Shown: in pieces, positions 16,597-25,449 of the stretch
Layout of the letters: every line of letters begins with the position of its first letter
How positions within the stretch are numbered: position 1 is the first letter of the stretch
From: Williamsia maris
Lineage (GTDB): Bacteria; Actinomycetota; Actinomycetes; Mycobacteriales; Mycobacteriaceae
NCBI RefSeq assembly: GCF_024171815.1
Contig: NZ_JAMTCJ010000002.1
Span: 992,001-1,056,000, forward strand
DNA length: 64,000 bases
Direction of reading: 5' to 3'
Notes under the pieces: generated by a model
Database searches by the model: none
What the model saw: the letters and a program-made list of their open reading frames with translations, nothing else
What the model was told of the DNA's origin: nothing
Program-made: the position numbers and the translations under genes

Positions 16597-17961
16597 CTAG
16601 CCTGCGCGCCCGAGAAGGCGTCGGTGTTCGGTCTCGACGTCGCGCGCGATCTTCTCGGCGTCGACCGAGACCACCTGGTCGTCGACGACGACGGTCTGCC
16701 CGCCGACCCAGGACCGCCGGATCGGGGGTTGGGAGCCGAGAACCAGGGCCGCGACCGGATCGGCGATCCCGCTGTGCGCCATCGTCGTCAGATCCCACAG
16801 GACCAGGTCGGCGAGCTTCCCGGGTTCGACGGAACCGAGATCGTCGTGGCGACCGAGAACACGCGCGCCGCCCATCGTGGCCAGGCGCAGCGACTGCCGG
16901 GTGGTCAGCGCGGTGGGTCCGCCGACCGCTCGCGCCATCATCACCGCCATGTGCGCCTCCTCGAGCATCCGACACGACTCGTTGGAGGCCGCGCCGTCGA
17001 CGCCGAGACCGACCGGGACGCCCGCGGCGACGAGGTCACGGGTGCGCGCGATGCCGGCACCGAGTCGGGCGTTGGACGTGGGGCAGTGCGCCACACCGGT
17101 TCCGGAGCGGGCGAGCACGGCGACGGCGTCGTCGGTGAAATGGACGCCGTGCGCGAACCAGACGTCGTCGCCCAGCCACCCGAGATCGCTCATGTACTCC
17201 AGTGGCGTGCAGCCGAACCGCTCGGCGCAGAAGGCGGACTCGTCGTCGGTCTCGGCGAGGTGGGTGTGCAACCGGACGTTCCGCTCGCGCGCCAGCGCCG
17301 CCGACTGCCGCAACAGATCCGCGGTGACCGAGAACGGCGAACACGGCGCGAGACCGATGCGCAGCATGGAGTCCGGGCTCGGGTCGTGCCACCGGTCGAT
17401 CGCGTCGCCGCTCGCGGCCAGGATGTCGTCGATGGTCTCGACCACCGAGTCCGGCGGCAGGCCACCGTCGCGGCGGCCCAGGTCCATCGACCCGCGCGTG
17501 GGGTGGAAGCGGAGACCGATGGATCGGGCTGCGTCGATCTCGGCGCCGAGGAGATCGCCGCCGTCGGTGGGGAAGACGTAGTGGTGGTCGGTGGTGGTGG
17601 TCGCACCGGAGCGCGCCAGCACCGACAGCCCGCCGGACGCGGCGGCGCGCACCCCGTCGGCGTCGATACCCGCCCACACCGGGTAGAGCGTGGTCAACCA
17701 GTCGAACAGGGTGTGATCGGCGGCCAGTCCGCGGGTGATCCATTGGTACAGATGGTGATGGGTGTTGACCAGGCCCGGCGTCAGCACGCAGCCGGTGCCG
17801 TCGACGCGTTCGGCGCCGGGGTGGGCGGCCGGATCCACCTCACCGACCGCAGCGATCCGTCCGTCGGCGATCACCACGGTGGCGTCGACGAGTTCGCGAT
17901 CGTCTGGGTCGACGGTCACGACGTGTGCGTGCTCGATCAGCGTCACCGCCTGCCCGTCCAT
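16597..17961 (-). CDS. Amidohydrolase, probable 8-oxoguanine deaminase
   Basis: A 454-residue metal-dependent amidohydrolase of the TRZ/ATZ branch. Metal and catalytic residues are visible: HxH at His68/His70 (NTHHHLY), a third His with general acid Glu in HTHLAETDDE, HCPTSN, and the metal Asp in GLGVDGAASNE. The protein is close in layout to 8-oxoguanine deaminases and to hydroxy-s-triazine hydrolases; neighbouring xanthine dehydrogenase subunits and divergent guanine deaminase favour a purine substrate. It is the first gene of the xanthine dehydrogenase operon. The ATG at 17961 is supported by a leaderless-type promoter 8 nt upstream. Confidence 0.82.
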   Translation of the reverse strand: MDGQAVTLIEHAHVVTVDPDDRELVDATVVIADGRIAAVGEVDPAAHPGAERVDGTGCVLTPGLVNTHHHLYQWITRGLAADHTLFDWLTTLYPVWAGIDADGVRAAASGGLSVLARSGATTTTDHHYVFPTDGGDLLGAEIDAARSIGLRFHPTRGSMDLGRRDGGLPPDSVVETIDDILAASGDAIDRWHDPSPDSMLRIGLAPCSPFSVTADLLRQSAALARERNVRLHTHLAETDDESAFCAERFGCTPLEYMSDLGWLGDDVWFAHGVHFTDDAVAVLARSGTGVAHCPTSNARLGAGIARTRDLVAAGVPVGLGVDGAASNESCRMLEEAHMAVMMARAVGGPTALTTRQSLRLATMGGARVLGRHDDLGSVEPGKLADLVLWDLTTMAHSGIADPVAALVLGSQPPIRRSWVGGQTVVVDDQVVSVDAEKIARDVETEHRRLLGRAG

Positions 17962-17969
17962 GGACGTCC

Positions 17970-17975
17970 ACGCTA
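17970..17975 (-). promoter_or_regulatory. Leaderless-type -10 hexamer TAGCGT
   Basis: On the minus strand TAGCGT ends 8 nt before the ATG at 17961, with no ribosome-binding sequence. It would drive the deaminase/xanthine dehydrogenase operon from the 79-bp gap shared with guaD. Confidence 0.45.
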
Positions 17976-18040
17976 CGTTCGATCGGTTACGGACGCATGA
18001 CGTCGAGCGGATCACCGGTCGCACGGGCAGGATGGGCCCA

Positions 18041-19465
18041 ATGGGTTCCGGATCTCCCGTGGTGCACCGGGCGCACCTGTTCCACATCGGCGGTGCGCCG
18101 GTGCTCGACGACGCACGCACACATCTGATCTCGATCCCGGACGGCGCGCTGGCGGTGGCCGCCGACGGGACCATCGCGTTCTCCGGACCGCACGCCGAGC
18201 TGCCCGTCGACTGCGCGGGGTGGCCGGTCGCCGACCACCGCGGCGGATTCATCCTGCCGGGCTTCGTCGACACCCACATGCACTACCCGCAGACCTACGC
18301 CACCGACTCCTACGGCGGCGGCCAGCTGCTCGAATGGCTCGACAACTGCATCTTCCCGTCCGAGGCGCGCTACGCCGACGAGGCCTTCGCGCAGCGGGCC
18401 GCGGTCGACTTCTGCCGCCGGCGCGTGGCGGTCGGCACCACCGCGGCCATGGTCTTCGGTTCGGCCTTCCCGTCCGCACAGGACGCACTGTTCACCGAGA
18501 CCGAACGCGTCGGGCTGCGGATGGTGTCCGGTCGCGGCATCCAGACCACCGGCCAGCCGTCGGCGGCCCCGCTGATCACCGACATCGACACCGCCATGGC
18601 GCGCTGCGTCGACGAGATCGACCGGTGGCACGGCCGGGACCTTCTCGATGTGGCCCTGGTGCCGCGGTTCTCGCTGTCGGTCACGCCGGACACGTTCGTC
18701 GCGCTCGGTGAGCTCTACGACGACGTCCGCGACCGCGGGGTGTACTTCCACACCCACCTGAACGAGAACAACCGCTCCGGCACCGGCGAGATCGCCGCGA
18801 CCCTGGCCGCCTACGACGTCCACAGCTACCTCGACACCTACGACGGTCGGTTCCTGCCCGGTTCGCGGGTCGGCGGATCGTCACTGCTCGGTCGGCGCAG
18901 CGTCCTCGCGCACGCGGTCCACTGCACCGACGCCGAACTCTCCCGAATGGCCGAGACGCAGACGTCGATAGCGCACTGCCCGACGTCGCAGCTGTTCCTC
19001 GGATCGGGGACCATGCCGTGGCGGCGGACCACCGCGGCCGGTGTCACGGTGGCCCTGGGTTCCGACATCGGCGGGGGCGACCAATGGCTGATCCCGCAGG
19101 TGGCCGCGGATTGTTTCAAGGTGCACATGTCCGAGGCCGGGGACGCGGGGGTGTCGCTGCATCCGGCCGAGTTGCTGTTCGCCGCGACGCTGGCCGGTGC
19201 CCGGGCGCTGGACCGTGAGGACACCTTCGGCAACCTCGACGCCGGCAAGGACGCCGACTTCATCGTCGTCGATCCGCAGCGCTGGGAACCGTTGGCCCGC
19301 AACCTCGAGCACGGCACCCGGGCCGACGATTCCGAGACCGCCACGGCGCAGACGCTGTTCGCGCTGTTGATGGGACTACGCGAGCCGGCGATCACCGAGG
19401 TCTGGGTCCGGGGGCGTCGGGTGACGCCCGCCCCGTCCCCGTCTCGTCAGTCGACTCAGCCGTAG
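18041..19465 (+). CDS. guaD: Guanine deaminase
   Basis: A 474-residue zinc amidohydrolase converting guanine to xanthine. Visible family markers are FVDTHMHYPQ (HxH metal site), the guanine-recognition stretch GGGQLLEWL, HTHLNEN (third His and general-acid Glu), AHAVHCTD, and GSDIGGGDQW (metal Asp). This matches bacterial guanine deaminase rather than general chlorohydrolases. The ATG at 18041 has a GGCAGG site at good distance; an in-frame ATG at 18032 is the alternative. It is divergent from the deaminase/xanthine dehydrogenase operon, whose enzyme would use its product. Its last 10 bp overlap a convergent lipase gene. Confidence 0.93.
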   Translation: MGSGSPVVHRAHLFHIGGAPVLDDARTHLISIPDGALAVAADGTIAFSGPHAELPVDCAGWPVADHRGGFILPGFVDTHMHYPQTYATDSYGGGQLLEWLDNCIFPSEARYADEAFAQRAAVDFCRRRVAVGTTAAMVFGSAFPSAQDALFTETERVGLRMVSGRGIQTTGQPSAAPLITDIDTAMARCVDEIDRWHGRDLLDVALVPRFSLSVTPDTFVALGELYDDVRDRGVYFHTHLNENNRSGTGEIAATLAAYDVHSYLDTYDGRFLPGSRVGGSSLLGRRSVLAHAVHCTDAELSRMAETQTSIAHCPTSQLFLGSGTMPWRRTTAAGVTVALGSDIGGGDQWLIPQVAADCFKVHMSEAGDAGVSLHPAELLFAATLAGARALDREDTFGNLDAGKDADFIVVDPQRWEPLARNLEHGTRADDSETATAQTLFALLMGLREPAITEVWVRGRRVTPAPSPSRQSTQP

Positions 19466-20781
19466 CAACCGGTGGGAGCGGGTGTTCCCGCGAAGCGGTC
19501 CTTCAGCCAGTCGAGTGCGCGTGTCAGGCCACTGACGCCGCCGGCGACGTGTCCGACCGGGGAGCCGCCGATGAAGCGCACCGGGAACGGGATCTCCTCG
19601 TACTTGAGCGAGGCCGGGTTCTGCGCGCACCACTGACGGTGCAGTTCGCGGCTCACGGCGATCGGGACCGTCGGGTCGTCAGGGTTGCCGGACAGGAAGG
19701 TCGGGACGGTGGGCTTGCCGTTCCCCACGTCCTGATCGTCGATGACGCGTTGGAAGTCGGGGGTCGCGTCGATGATCTGGCCGATCGTCTTCCCGGACAC
19801 GGTCCACTCAGAGCTCTTCGGGAACCGGATCGCGGTGGCCGCGATGCACTCGGTCGAGATCTGTTTCAGCGTCGCCTTGCCGTTCGCGTTGAGCAACGGC
19901 TCGACCTTGGTGTCGACGTCGGGGTAGCGCGCCAGCACGCCGTTGAGCGCGTAGCCGATGATGCCGCCGAGCCGGCCGCCGTCGAGGTGGTCGAGCAGCG
20001 CGCGCAGGTCGGTCGGGGCGCCGCCGGCGTAGATGCCGACCAGCGGCAGGTCGGGTGCATAGCTCGTGGCCAGTTCGGCCGCCGCCGCCGCAGCGGCGCC
20101 GCCCTGCGAGTACCCGGCGATGCCGATCTTGGTGCCCGACGCGACCTGGGGGAGCTTGAGCACCGCCCGGCCGGCGTCGAGGACGGCGTTGGCCTGGTCG
20201 ACCCGCACGGCGAAGGTGTGGGTGCCGGGCGTGCCGCCGCCGATGTAGTCCGACGACACGACGCCGTATCCCTTGGCGAGCATGTTGTAGGTGGCGAGCC
20301 GTTCGATCTCCGCACGCGGGCCGCCCGGCCCGAGGAACTCGACACCCGACTGCAGCATCTTCGACGCGGCGCAGGAATCGCCCTGTCCGTGCAGTCCGCC
20401 TGCGTAGTCGATGATCGGCCGCGGTCCGGGACCGGGCCACGCGCGCGTGGGTTCGAGGTAGTAGCCGGAGACCGCCACGGGCTGCCCGTTCGCGTCGGTG
20501 CTGCGGTAGAGCAGCCGGGTGCCCCGGGCGGGGACCTTGCCCCAGACGGTGGGCACGGTGATCGCGACGGGGAAGTTCTCGGTGCGGATCAGATCGCCCG
20601 GCGACCCCGCGGGCAGCGGGTTCGGGGGCTGGTAGAACGCCTCGCTCACACCGGCGGCAGGGATGGCGGCTCCGGGGGCGGCTTGGGCGACCCCGCCCCC
20701 GACCGTCCCCAGCGTCGCGGCTGTCATCGTCACAACCGCGATGCGCAGCAGTTGGGTCAGGTCACCACGTAAGTCGGCCAT
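19456..20781 (-). CDS. Secreted LIP-family lipase (paralog 1)
   Basis: A 441-residue exported lipase/esterase of the secretory LIP family (PF03583 type). An N-terminal signal sequence ends in VAQAAPGA. The alpha/beta-hydrolase triad can be placed as the Ser in GYSQGG, the Asp in GNPDDPTVP and the His in SPVGHVAGG. The ATG at 20781 follows a GGGGGTGG ribosome site; an upstream GTG exists but lacks one and would lengthen the signal peptide. It is a close paralog of the gene at 25527-26855, sharing the order of motifs throughout. It lies 107 bp downstream of uricase on the same strand. A role in acyl-ester hydrolysis outside the cell is expected; a link to purine use is not apparent. Confidence 0.88.
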   Translation of the reverse strand: MADLRGDLTQLLRIAVVTMTAATLGTVGGGVAQAAPGAAIPAAGVSEAFYQPPNPLPAGSPGDLIRTENFPVAITVPTVWGKVPARGTRLLYRSTDANGQPVAVSGYYLEPTRAWPGPGPRPIIDYAGGLHGQGDSCAASKMLQSGVEFLGPGGPRAEIERLATYNMLAKGYGVVSSDYIGGGTPGTHTFAVRVDQANAVLDAGRAVLKLPQVASGTKIGIAGYSQGGAAAAAAAELATSYAPDLPLVGIYAGGAPTDLRALLDHLDGGRLGGIIGYALNGVLARYPDVDTKVEPLLNANGKATLKQISTECIAATAIRFPKSSEWTVSGKTIGQIIDATPDFQRVIDDQDVGNGKPTVPTFLSGNPDDPTVPIAVSRELHRQWCAQNPASLKYEEIPFPVRFIGGSPVGHVAGGVSGLTRALDWLKDRFAGTPAPTGCYG

Positions 20782-20888
20782 TCGTACCACCCCCGATAAT
20801 CGTTGTCGCCGTGCGTCACTCACGCACACGGGACATGCGTTGCGCAGTGATCATAGGACACGGCGACGATCGGTGGGTGGGGTTGGTC

Positions 20889-21797
20889 TCAGCCCATCCA
20901 GCCGCGCTGCATGGTCCACGCCGGCCCGGCGTCCGGGGCGTCGTCGCGGATCACGCTCGCCTGGATCAGCCCGTACGGCCGGTCGTCGGCGTTGAACACC
21001 TCGTTGGGATTGTCCAGACCGAACGGTGACAGGTCGTAGACGAAGTGGTGCTTGTTCGGGGCGGACAGGCGGATCTCGGCGATCTCGCCGTAGGCCTCGA
21101 GCACGGCCGAGCCGATCGCGTATAGGGTCTGCTGCAGAGCGAGTGACTGCAGTGTCGCGAACTCTTTGACGATGATGGCCTTGACGCCGGTGTACACGGC
21201 ATCCCAGTCGATGTCGGTGGTGGTGAAGCGCCACTTGGCCACCAGTGAGGTCGCCATGACGCGGTCGGTGGTCGGCTGCAGGATCGTGTACTCGTCGACC
21301 GGGAAGCCGTGGAACTCCGAGCCGGTCGACTTGAGGATGGTGAACTCCTTGAGACCGCAGACGACCCATGTCCGCTGATCGTCGCCGACACCCTCGACCG
21401 AGATGTCGGCGGTGCGGACCTCCTGGCCCTTGCGCACCCACGTGTGGTCGTGCTCGGCGCCGTCGACAACGGCACGCTCCCAGGCGTATTCCTCGATCTC
21501 GATGCGGGCGCCGTGCACGGGCTCGTAGCCGTCGACGAAGTGGTACGCGAGATCGAGACCGTACTGCTCGATGGTCGCGATCCCCTTCTCCTTGGCGTAC
21601 GCGTACGCCGTCTGCTTCTGGGTGTCGGTCGGCAGCACGTTGCCCTGGTCGCCGGAGGTGTGGGCCGCGGCGAAGTCGCCGCGCAGCGCGGTCCCGACGT
21701 TGATGTCCTTGATCTCGTGCCGGGGTGAGTCGCGGTAGATCCGTACGACGCGGTTCTCCGCCTTGCCGTACTGGTTCTCGCCGAGGGTGATCCCCAT
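20889..21797 (-). CDS. uox: Urate oxidase (factor-independent)
   Basis: A 302-residue uricase built as two tandem T-fold (tunnelling) domains. Typical stretches are NQYGKAENRVVRI at the N-terminus with the catalytic Lys, LPTDTQKQTAYAYAKE with the catalytic Thr, the NKHHFVYDL segment near the C-terminus, and GLIQASV. It oxidises urate to 5-hydroxyisourate without a cofactor, and the next two enzymes of that route are encoded directly upstream. A GAGGAAGG ribosome site precedes the ATG, 24 bp after the HIU hydrolase stop. It is full length; no peroxisomal-type C-terminal signal is relevant in bacteria. Confidence 0.95.
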   Translation of the reverse strand: MGITLGENQYGKAENRVVRIYRDSPRHEIKDINVGTALRGDFAAAHTSGDQGNVLPTDTQKQTAYAYAKEKGIATIEQYGLDLAYHFVDGYEPVHGARIEIEEYAWERAVVDGAEHDHTWVRKGQEVRTADISVEGVGDDQRTWVVCGLKEFTILKSTGSEFHGFPVDEYTILQPTTDRVMATSLVAKWRFTTTDIDWDAVYTGVKAIIVKEFATLQSLALQQTLYAIGSAVLEAYGEIAEIRLSAPNKHHFVYDLSPFGLDNPNEVFNADDRPYGLIQASVIRDDAPDAGPAWTMQRGWMG

Positions 21798-21821
21798 GAG
21801 CGGCCTTCCTCTCGTGTTCGG

Positions 21822-22145
21822 TCAGCTACCGCGGTAGGTGGAATAGGCGAACGGGCTCAACAGGACCGGGACGTGGTGGTGTCGGGTCGGGTCGGTGATG
21901 GCGAAGCAGATGGTGATCTCCGGGTAGAACCCCTCGACGTCGTGCTCGGCGAACCACGCGCCGGTGTCGAAACGGATCCGGTAGGTCCCCGCGCCCAGTT
22001 CGCCCGCGACGTCGGCGATCCGTCCGTCGGAATCGGTTGCGCCGGAGGCGATCGGCATGCCGTCGATGTCGGCGAGCAGGACCGCGATCCCGTGCGCGGG
22101 GGTGCCGTGCACCGCGTCGAGCACATGCGTGCTCAGGTGGCTCAT
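21822..22145 (-). CDS. uraH: 5-Hydroxyisourate hydrolase (transthyretin-like)
   Basis: A 107-residue protein of the transthyretin fold. It begins with the signature SHLSTHVLDAVHGTPA, whose His is catalytic, and ends in the invariant C-terminal YSTYRGS. The PVLLSPFAYSTYRG block forms the active-site tetramer interface. It converts 5-hydroxyisourate to OHCU. The ATG at 22145 is the only start that places the signature at the N-terminus; the frame continues upstream but overlaps uraD. Order is uraD, uraH, uox on the minus strand with gaps of 10 and 24 bp, one transcription unit. Confidence 0.95.
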   Translation of the reverse strand: MSHLSTHVLDAVHGTPAHGIAVLLADIDGMPIASGATDSDGRIADVAGELGAGTYRIRFDTGAWFAEHDVEGFYPEITICFAITDPTRHHHVPVLLSPFAYSTYRGS

Positions 22146-22155
22146 CGAGCTCGAC

Positions 22156-22716
22156 TCATCCCGGCTCCTCCGTCTGCCTGTGACCATCCGGTGCGAGATC
22201 ATCGTAGTACTGCGCCGCCGGGCCGAGCATGCGCTCGAGTCGGCTGCGGTTGATCTTGCCCAGTTCCATTCGCAGGACGCGTCGTTCGGTGGCGGCGTCG
22301 TTGTCGAGCCGCTCCTTGAGGATGTCGAGCAGGACCTCGGCGGGGCGGCCGTTGGCGAAGACAAGGTAGACGTGCCCGAACTTGTCCTCGTACTCGGCGT
22401 TGTACTTCGCCAGCTCGGCCAGGACGAGCTCGTCGGCCCCGCTGACCCCGGACTGTTCCCGGGTCGAGGCCGCACTCGACGACCGTTCGCCGATCCGCGG
22501 GTGCCCGTCGAGCGCTTCGTCCAGATCGGCCTCGGTGAGCTCGGCGAGGATGAGATCGGCGCGGTCGTAGAGACTCTCGGCGTCGGGGAAGGGGCGCGCC
22601 GCCGCCACCCGTACCGCCCAGATCCGCGACGAGCAGCACTCGAACAGCGAGTGCACGGCCTGGCGTTCGGTCAGTTCGTTGAAGCTGTCGATCCCGCGCC
22701 AGTTCGGACGGCGCAT
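22156..22716 (-). CDS. uraD: OHCU decarboxylase
   Basis: A 186-residue all-helical decarboxylase acting on 2-oxo-4-hydroxy-4-carboxy-5-ureidoimidazoline to give S-allantoin. The catalytic His72 lies in GHPRIGE and Glu87 in STREQSG, matching the residues essential in characterised UraD proteins. The C-terminal half carries NAEYEDKFGHVYLVFANG, the usual NxxYxxKFG-type motif. It starts 2 bp after the permease stop and is followed by uraH. A second, degenerate copy of this domain is fused to the permease directly upstream, so this free-standing protein is presumably the active enzyme. Confidence 0.93.
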   Translation of the reverse strand: MRRPNWRGIDSFNELTERQAVHSLFECCSSRIWAVRVAAARPFPDAESLYDRADLILAELTEADLDEALDGHPRIGERSSSAASTREQSGVSGADELVLAELAKYNAEYEDKFGHVYLVFANGRPAEVLLDILKERLDNDAATERRVLRMELGKINRSRLERMLGPAAQYYDDLAPDGHRQTEEPG

Positions 22717-22718
22717 CC

Positions 22719-24701
22719 TCAGCGGACCAGTTCGTCGAATCGGCTGAACCGCGCGGTGGCGATGGGATTGGCGTCGGCGACGAGATCGTCGAAGCGGCGG
22801 TTGGCGATCTTCGCGATCTCGATGAGGGCGAACGCCCGCTCACTGGTCGGTGAGTTGTCCATCCGACTCCATCCGTTGCGCAGGACCCGCTCGTACCGCT
22901 CGGCCTCACGGGCGAAAATCACGAGCGGGAACCCGAAGTGTTCACGATAGGCCGACGCCAGCGACACCACGTTGGCGTGCTCGTCCTCCTCGAGATGCGA
23001 CAGCCCCGTGTGGTCGACGGCCATCGGGTCTCCCGTCTCGTCCTCGGCCCCCAGGTCGGGGAAGGAGTTGATCAGTTCCAGTTGCTCGGGATCACTGCCG
23101 GTGAGCATGGCCTCCTGGAACGACGCCCGCAGGTCGTGCGCGGTCTCGAACGGGCGCTGCTCGTAGGCCCGGTCGACGACCCACTGTGCACCCTGGACCA
23201 GGCCGCCGAAGGTTTCCCGGAACGTGTCGATGCTCATCTCGTTGACCTCGGCGAGCCGGATCGATCCGCGTCCGGCCACGGCGGGTCCGCGGCTGCCGGT
23301 GTGGAAGAACAGCAGGTTGAGCAGGATCGCGGTGATGGCGCCCATCGTGATGCCGGTGCTGAACGGGATCTGCAGGAGTCCCGGGACCGCCTCGTCGACG
23401 CCGGGCAGGGCGGGCACGTTCACCACCTGCCCGTTCTCCAGCACCGTCGCCGGAGCGGCCGCCTGCGAGAACTGCACGTAGAGGCCCATGGCGAGGGAGG
23501 TGCTCGCGATGATGAGGTTGCGATGGTCGGTGAAGTCGACGGTGGTCAGCGTCTGGATTCCGACGATGGCCACGGTCGCGAACATGATCAGCGCGGCGCC
23601 GCCGAGCACCGGCGACGGGATGGACTCGACGATCTTCGCGGTCTTGGGCAGCAGACCGAGCACGATCATGATGCCGCCTGCCGCGGCGACGACCCACCGA
23701 CTCTTGACGCCGGTGAGTCGGACGAGGCCCACGTTCTCGGAGAACGCCGTGTACGGGAACGAGTTGAAGACGCCGCCGATGATGGTGGCGAGTCCGTCGG
23801 CGCGCACCGTCGCGGCGATGTCTTCCTTCTTGATGCGCTTGCCCACGATCTCGCCGGTGGCGAACACCGAACCGGTCGACTCGACCGCGACCACGAGCAG
23901 CACCACGATCAGCGAGACGATGGCGATCACGTCGAAGCGGGGCCAGCCGAACGCGAAGGGGTTGGTGAAACCGACCCAGCTCGCCTCGCCGACCTTGTCG
24001 AAGTTCGTGTCGCCGACGATCCACGCGACGATCGTGCCCACGCTCAGGCCGAGGAGGATCGAGATCGTGGCCCAGAACCCGCGGAAGAAGCGCTGCATCA
24101 ACACGATCAGCACGATGGTCCCGATGGCGTAGAGCAGCCACCGACCGTTGCCGGGATCGGGATTGTGCGACGCCGGGTCGCGGGTGGCGTCGCCGGCACC
24201 GACCGGCAGCAGGCAGATGCCGATGATGGTGATCAGCGTGCCGGTCACCACCGCGGGGAAGAAGCGGATGAGTCGCGCGAAGAACGGGGCGATGAGGAAC
24301 GTGAAGATGCCCGCGGCGATGACCGCGCCGTAGACGGTCAGCAGCCCGACGCGACCACCGCCGTTGTCGTTGGCGATCTTGATGACCGGCGCCAGCGTCG
24401 CGAAGGTGATGCCCTGCAGCAGCGGCAGCCGCACGCCGATCTTCCAGATGCCGACCGACTGCAGCAGCGACGCGATGCCGCAGGTGAACAGGTCCGCGGT
24501 GATGAGCATCGTCAGCGCCTCGGAGTCGAGGTCGATGGCGTTCGCGATCAGCAGCGGCACGAGGACCGCGCCCGCGTAGAACGCGATGACGTGTTGCAGA
24601 CCGAGGGTGAGCAGCTTGCCCGTCGGGGGTACCTGGTCGACCGGGTGAACCTTGCCCGTCTTTCGCGTTCCCAGGTTCTTCAATGCCGCGGGCGTGTTCA
24701 T
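22719..24701 (-). CDS. NCS2 purine (urate/xanthine) permease with fused C-terminal OHCU-decarboxylase-like domain
   Basis: A 660-residue fusion. Residues ~25-475 are a nucleobase:cation symporter-2 permease with about 14 helices, the ESTGSVFATGE segment at 274-284 and the family signature ENVGLVRLTG at 322-331. Residues ~483-645 are a cytoplasmic OHCU-decarboxylase-like domain: NEMSIDTFRETFGGLVQ, AQWVVDRAYEQRPF, AYREHFGFPLVIF and SERAFALIEIAKIA follow UraD closely. The catalytic His is replaced (INSFPDLG, Phe547) and the STxEQ motif carrying the catalytic Glu is absent (DPMAVDHTG), so this domain should be inactive. The ATG at 24701 has a GGAGGGG ribosome site. It heads the permease-uraD-uraH-uox operon. 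Confidence 0.9.
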   Translation of the reverse strand: MNTPAALKNLGTRKTGKVHPVDQVPPTGKLLTLGLQHVIAFYAGAVLVPLLIANAIDLDSEALTMLITADLFTCGIASLLQSVGIWKIGVRLPLLQGITFATLAPVIKIANDNGGGRVGLLTVYGAVIAAGIFTFLIAPFFARLIRFFPAVVTGTLITIIGICLLPVGAGDATRDPASHNPDPGNGRWLLYAIGTIVLIVLMQRFFRGFWATISILLGLSVGTIVAWIVGDTNFDKVGEASWVGFTNPFAFGWPRFDVIAIVSLIVVLLVVAVESTGSVFATGEIVGKRIKKEDIAATVRADGLATIIGGVFNSFPYTAFSENVGLVRLTGVKSRWVVAAAGGIMIVLGLLPKTAKIVESIPSPVLGGAALIMFATVAIVGIQTLTTVDFTDHRNLIIASTSLAMGLYVQFSQAAAPATVLENGQVVNVPALPGVDEAVPGLLQIPFSTGITMGAITAILLNLLFFHTGSRGPAVAGRGSIRLAEVNEMSIDTFRETFGGLVQGAQWVVDRAYEQRPFETAHDLRASFQEAMLTGSDPEQLELINSFPDLGAEDETGDPMAVDHTGLSHLEEDEHANVVSLASAYREHFGFPLVIFAREAERYERVLRNGWSRMDNSPTSERAFALIEIAKIANRRFDDLVADANPIATARFSRFDELVR

Positions 24702-24873
24702 GCGGCCCCTCCGTTCGATCGGTGACTTCCCCTTGGGAAAGAGGATGAACCGGATGTGCACCGACCGCGACCTGGGCAGCAAGATATATCGGGTGGACCA
24801 TCAGGCCGTGTTAACCGGTGACGAGCGGCTCCCGCACGGGCGGCCGAGGCCGGACGGATCGGAGTCGGAGTCG
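24702..24873. promoter_or_regulatory. Divergent intergenic region, purine permease / nucleotidyltransferase
   Basis: This 172-bp gap contains an isolated AT run (GATATATC, 24783-24790) in otherwise GC-rich DNA. The run is self-complementary and could serve as a -10 element in either direction. In-frame ATGs for the rightward gene exist at 24745 and 24754, but the residues they would add do not look like conserved protein. Control of both genes by a purine-responsive regulator is plausible; none is encoded nearby. Confidence 0.4.
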
Positions 24874-25449
24874 GTGCCGACGACACCGTCGGAGGGGCCG
24901 CACGACGCCGGGAAGGTCGTCGGGGTGGTGCTCGCCGCGGGGGCAGGTACCCGCTACGGGATGCCGAAAGTGCTTGCCGAACAGGGAGAGTGGCTGCGAT
25001 CCGCGGTCACCGCGCTGGCCGACGGCGGCTGTGACGAGGTCGTCGTCACGTTGGGTGCCGCCGTCGTCGACGTCCCCGCTCCCGCGCGGGCGCTGGTCGT
25101 GCCGGGCTGGGCTGACGGGCTCTCGGAGTCGGTGCGGTCGGGGCTGATCGAGGCGAGGCGGGCCGGTTGTACCGGTGTGGCGTTACTTGTTGTTGACGTG
25201 CCCGATACGAACGCCGCCGTCGTGCGTCGCGTCCTCGAGGTCGCGGGAGCCCGCCGGTCGGTCCTGGTGCGTGCGGTGTTCGGCGGCCGCCCGGGGCATC
25301 CGGTGTATCTCGGTGCCGACCATCTCGCCGGGGTGCTCACGACGATCGCCGGGGACCGGGGCGCCGGGGCCTACACAGATCAACGGCCGGACGTCGTCAG
25401 CGTCGAATGCAGTGATCTGGCCTCGGGTCGTGACCGGGGTAGACGATGA
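24874..25449 (+). CDS. MobA-like nucleotidyltransferase (MocA type)
   Basis: About 191 residues from the GTG at 24874, with the NTP-transferase fold: GVVLAAGAGTRYG followed by the conserved Lys of MPKVL, and a metal-site Asp in LLVVDVPDT. These are MocA/MobA-family features; MocA adds CMP to molybdopterin for xanthine-dehydrogenase-family enzymes, which fits a neighbour of the xanthine dehydrogenase genes. Other sugar-nucleotide or cofactor transferases share the motifs, so the substrate is inferred from context. The start was chosen for family length and because it follows the AT-rich promoter-like run; ATG 24754 is an alternative. The C-terminal coding end is duplicated downstream in another frame. 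Confidence 0.7.
   Translation: MPTTPSEGPHDAGKVVGVVLAAGAGTRYGMPKVLAEQGEWLRSAVTALADGGCDEVVVTLGAAVVDVPAPARALVVPGWADGLSESVRSGLIEARRAGCTGVALLVVDVPDTNAAVVRRVLEVAGARRSVLVRAVFGGRPGHPVYLGADHLAGVLTTIAGDRGAGAYTDQRPDVVSVECSDLASGRDRGRR

Noticed and set aside
16589-16975. Longer N-terminus for the xanthine dehydrogenase FAD subunit
   Set aside because: The added residues are a low-complexity Arg-rich shadow of the deaminase gene; the family N-terminus begins at 16588.
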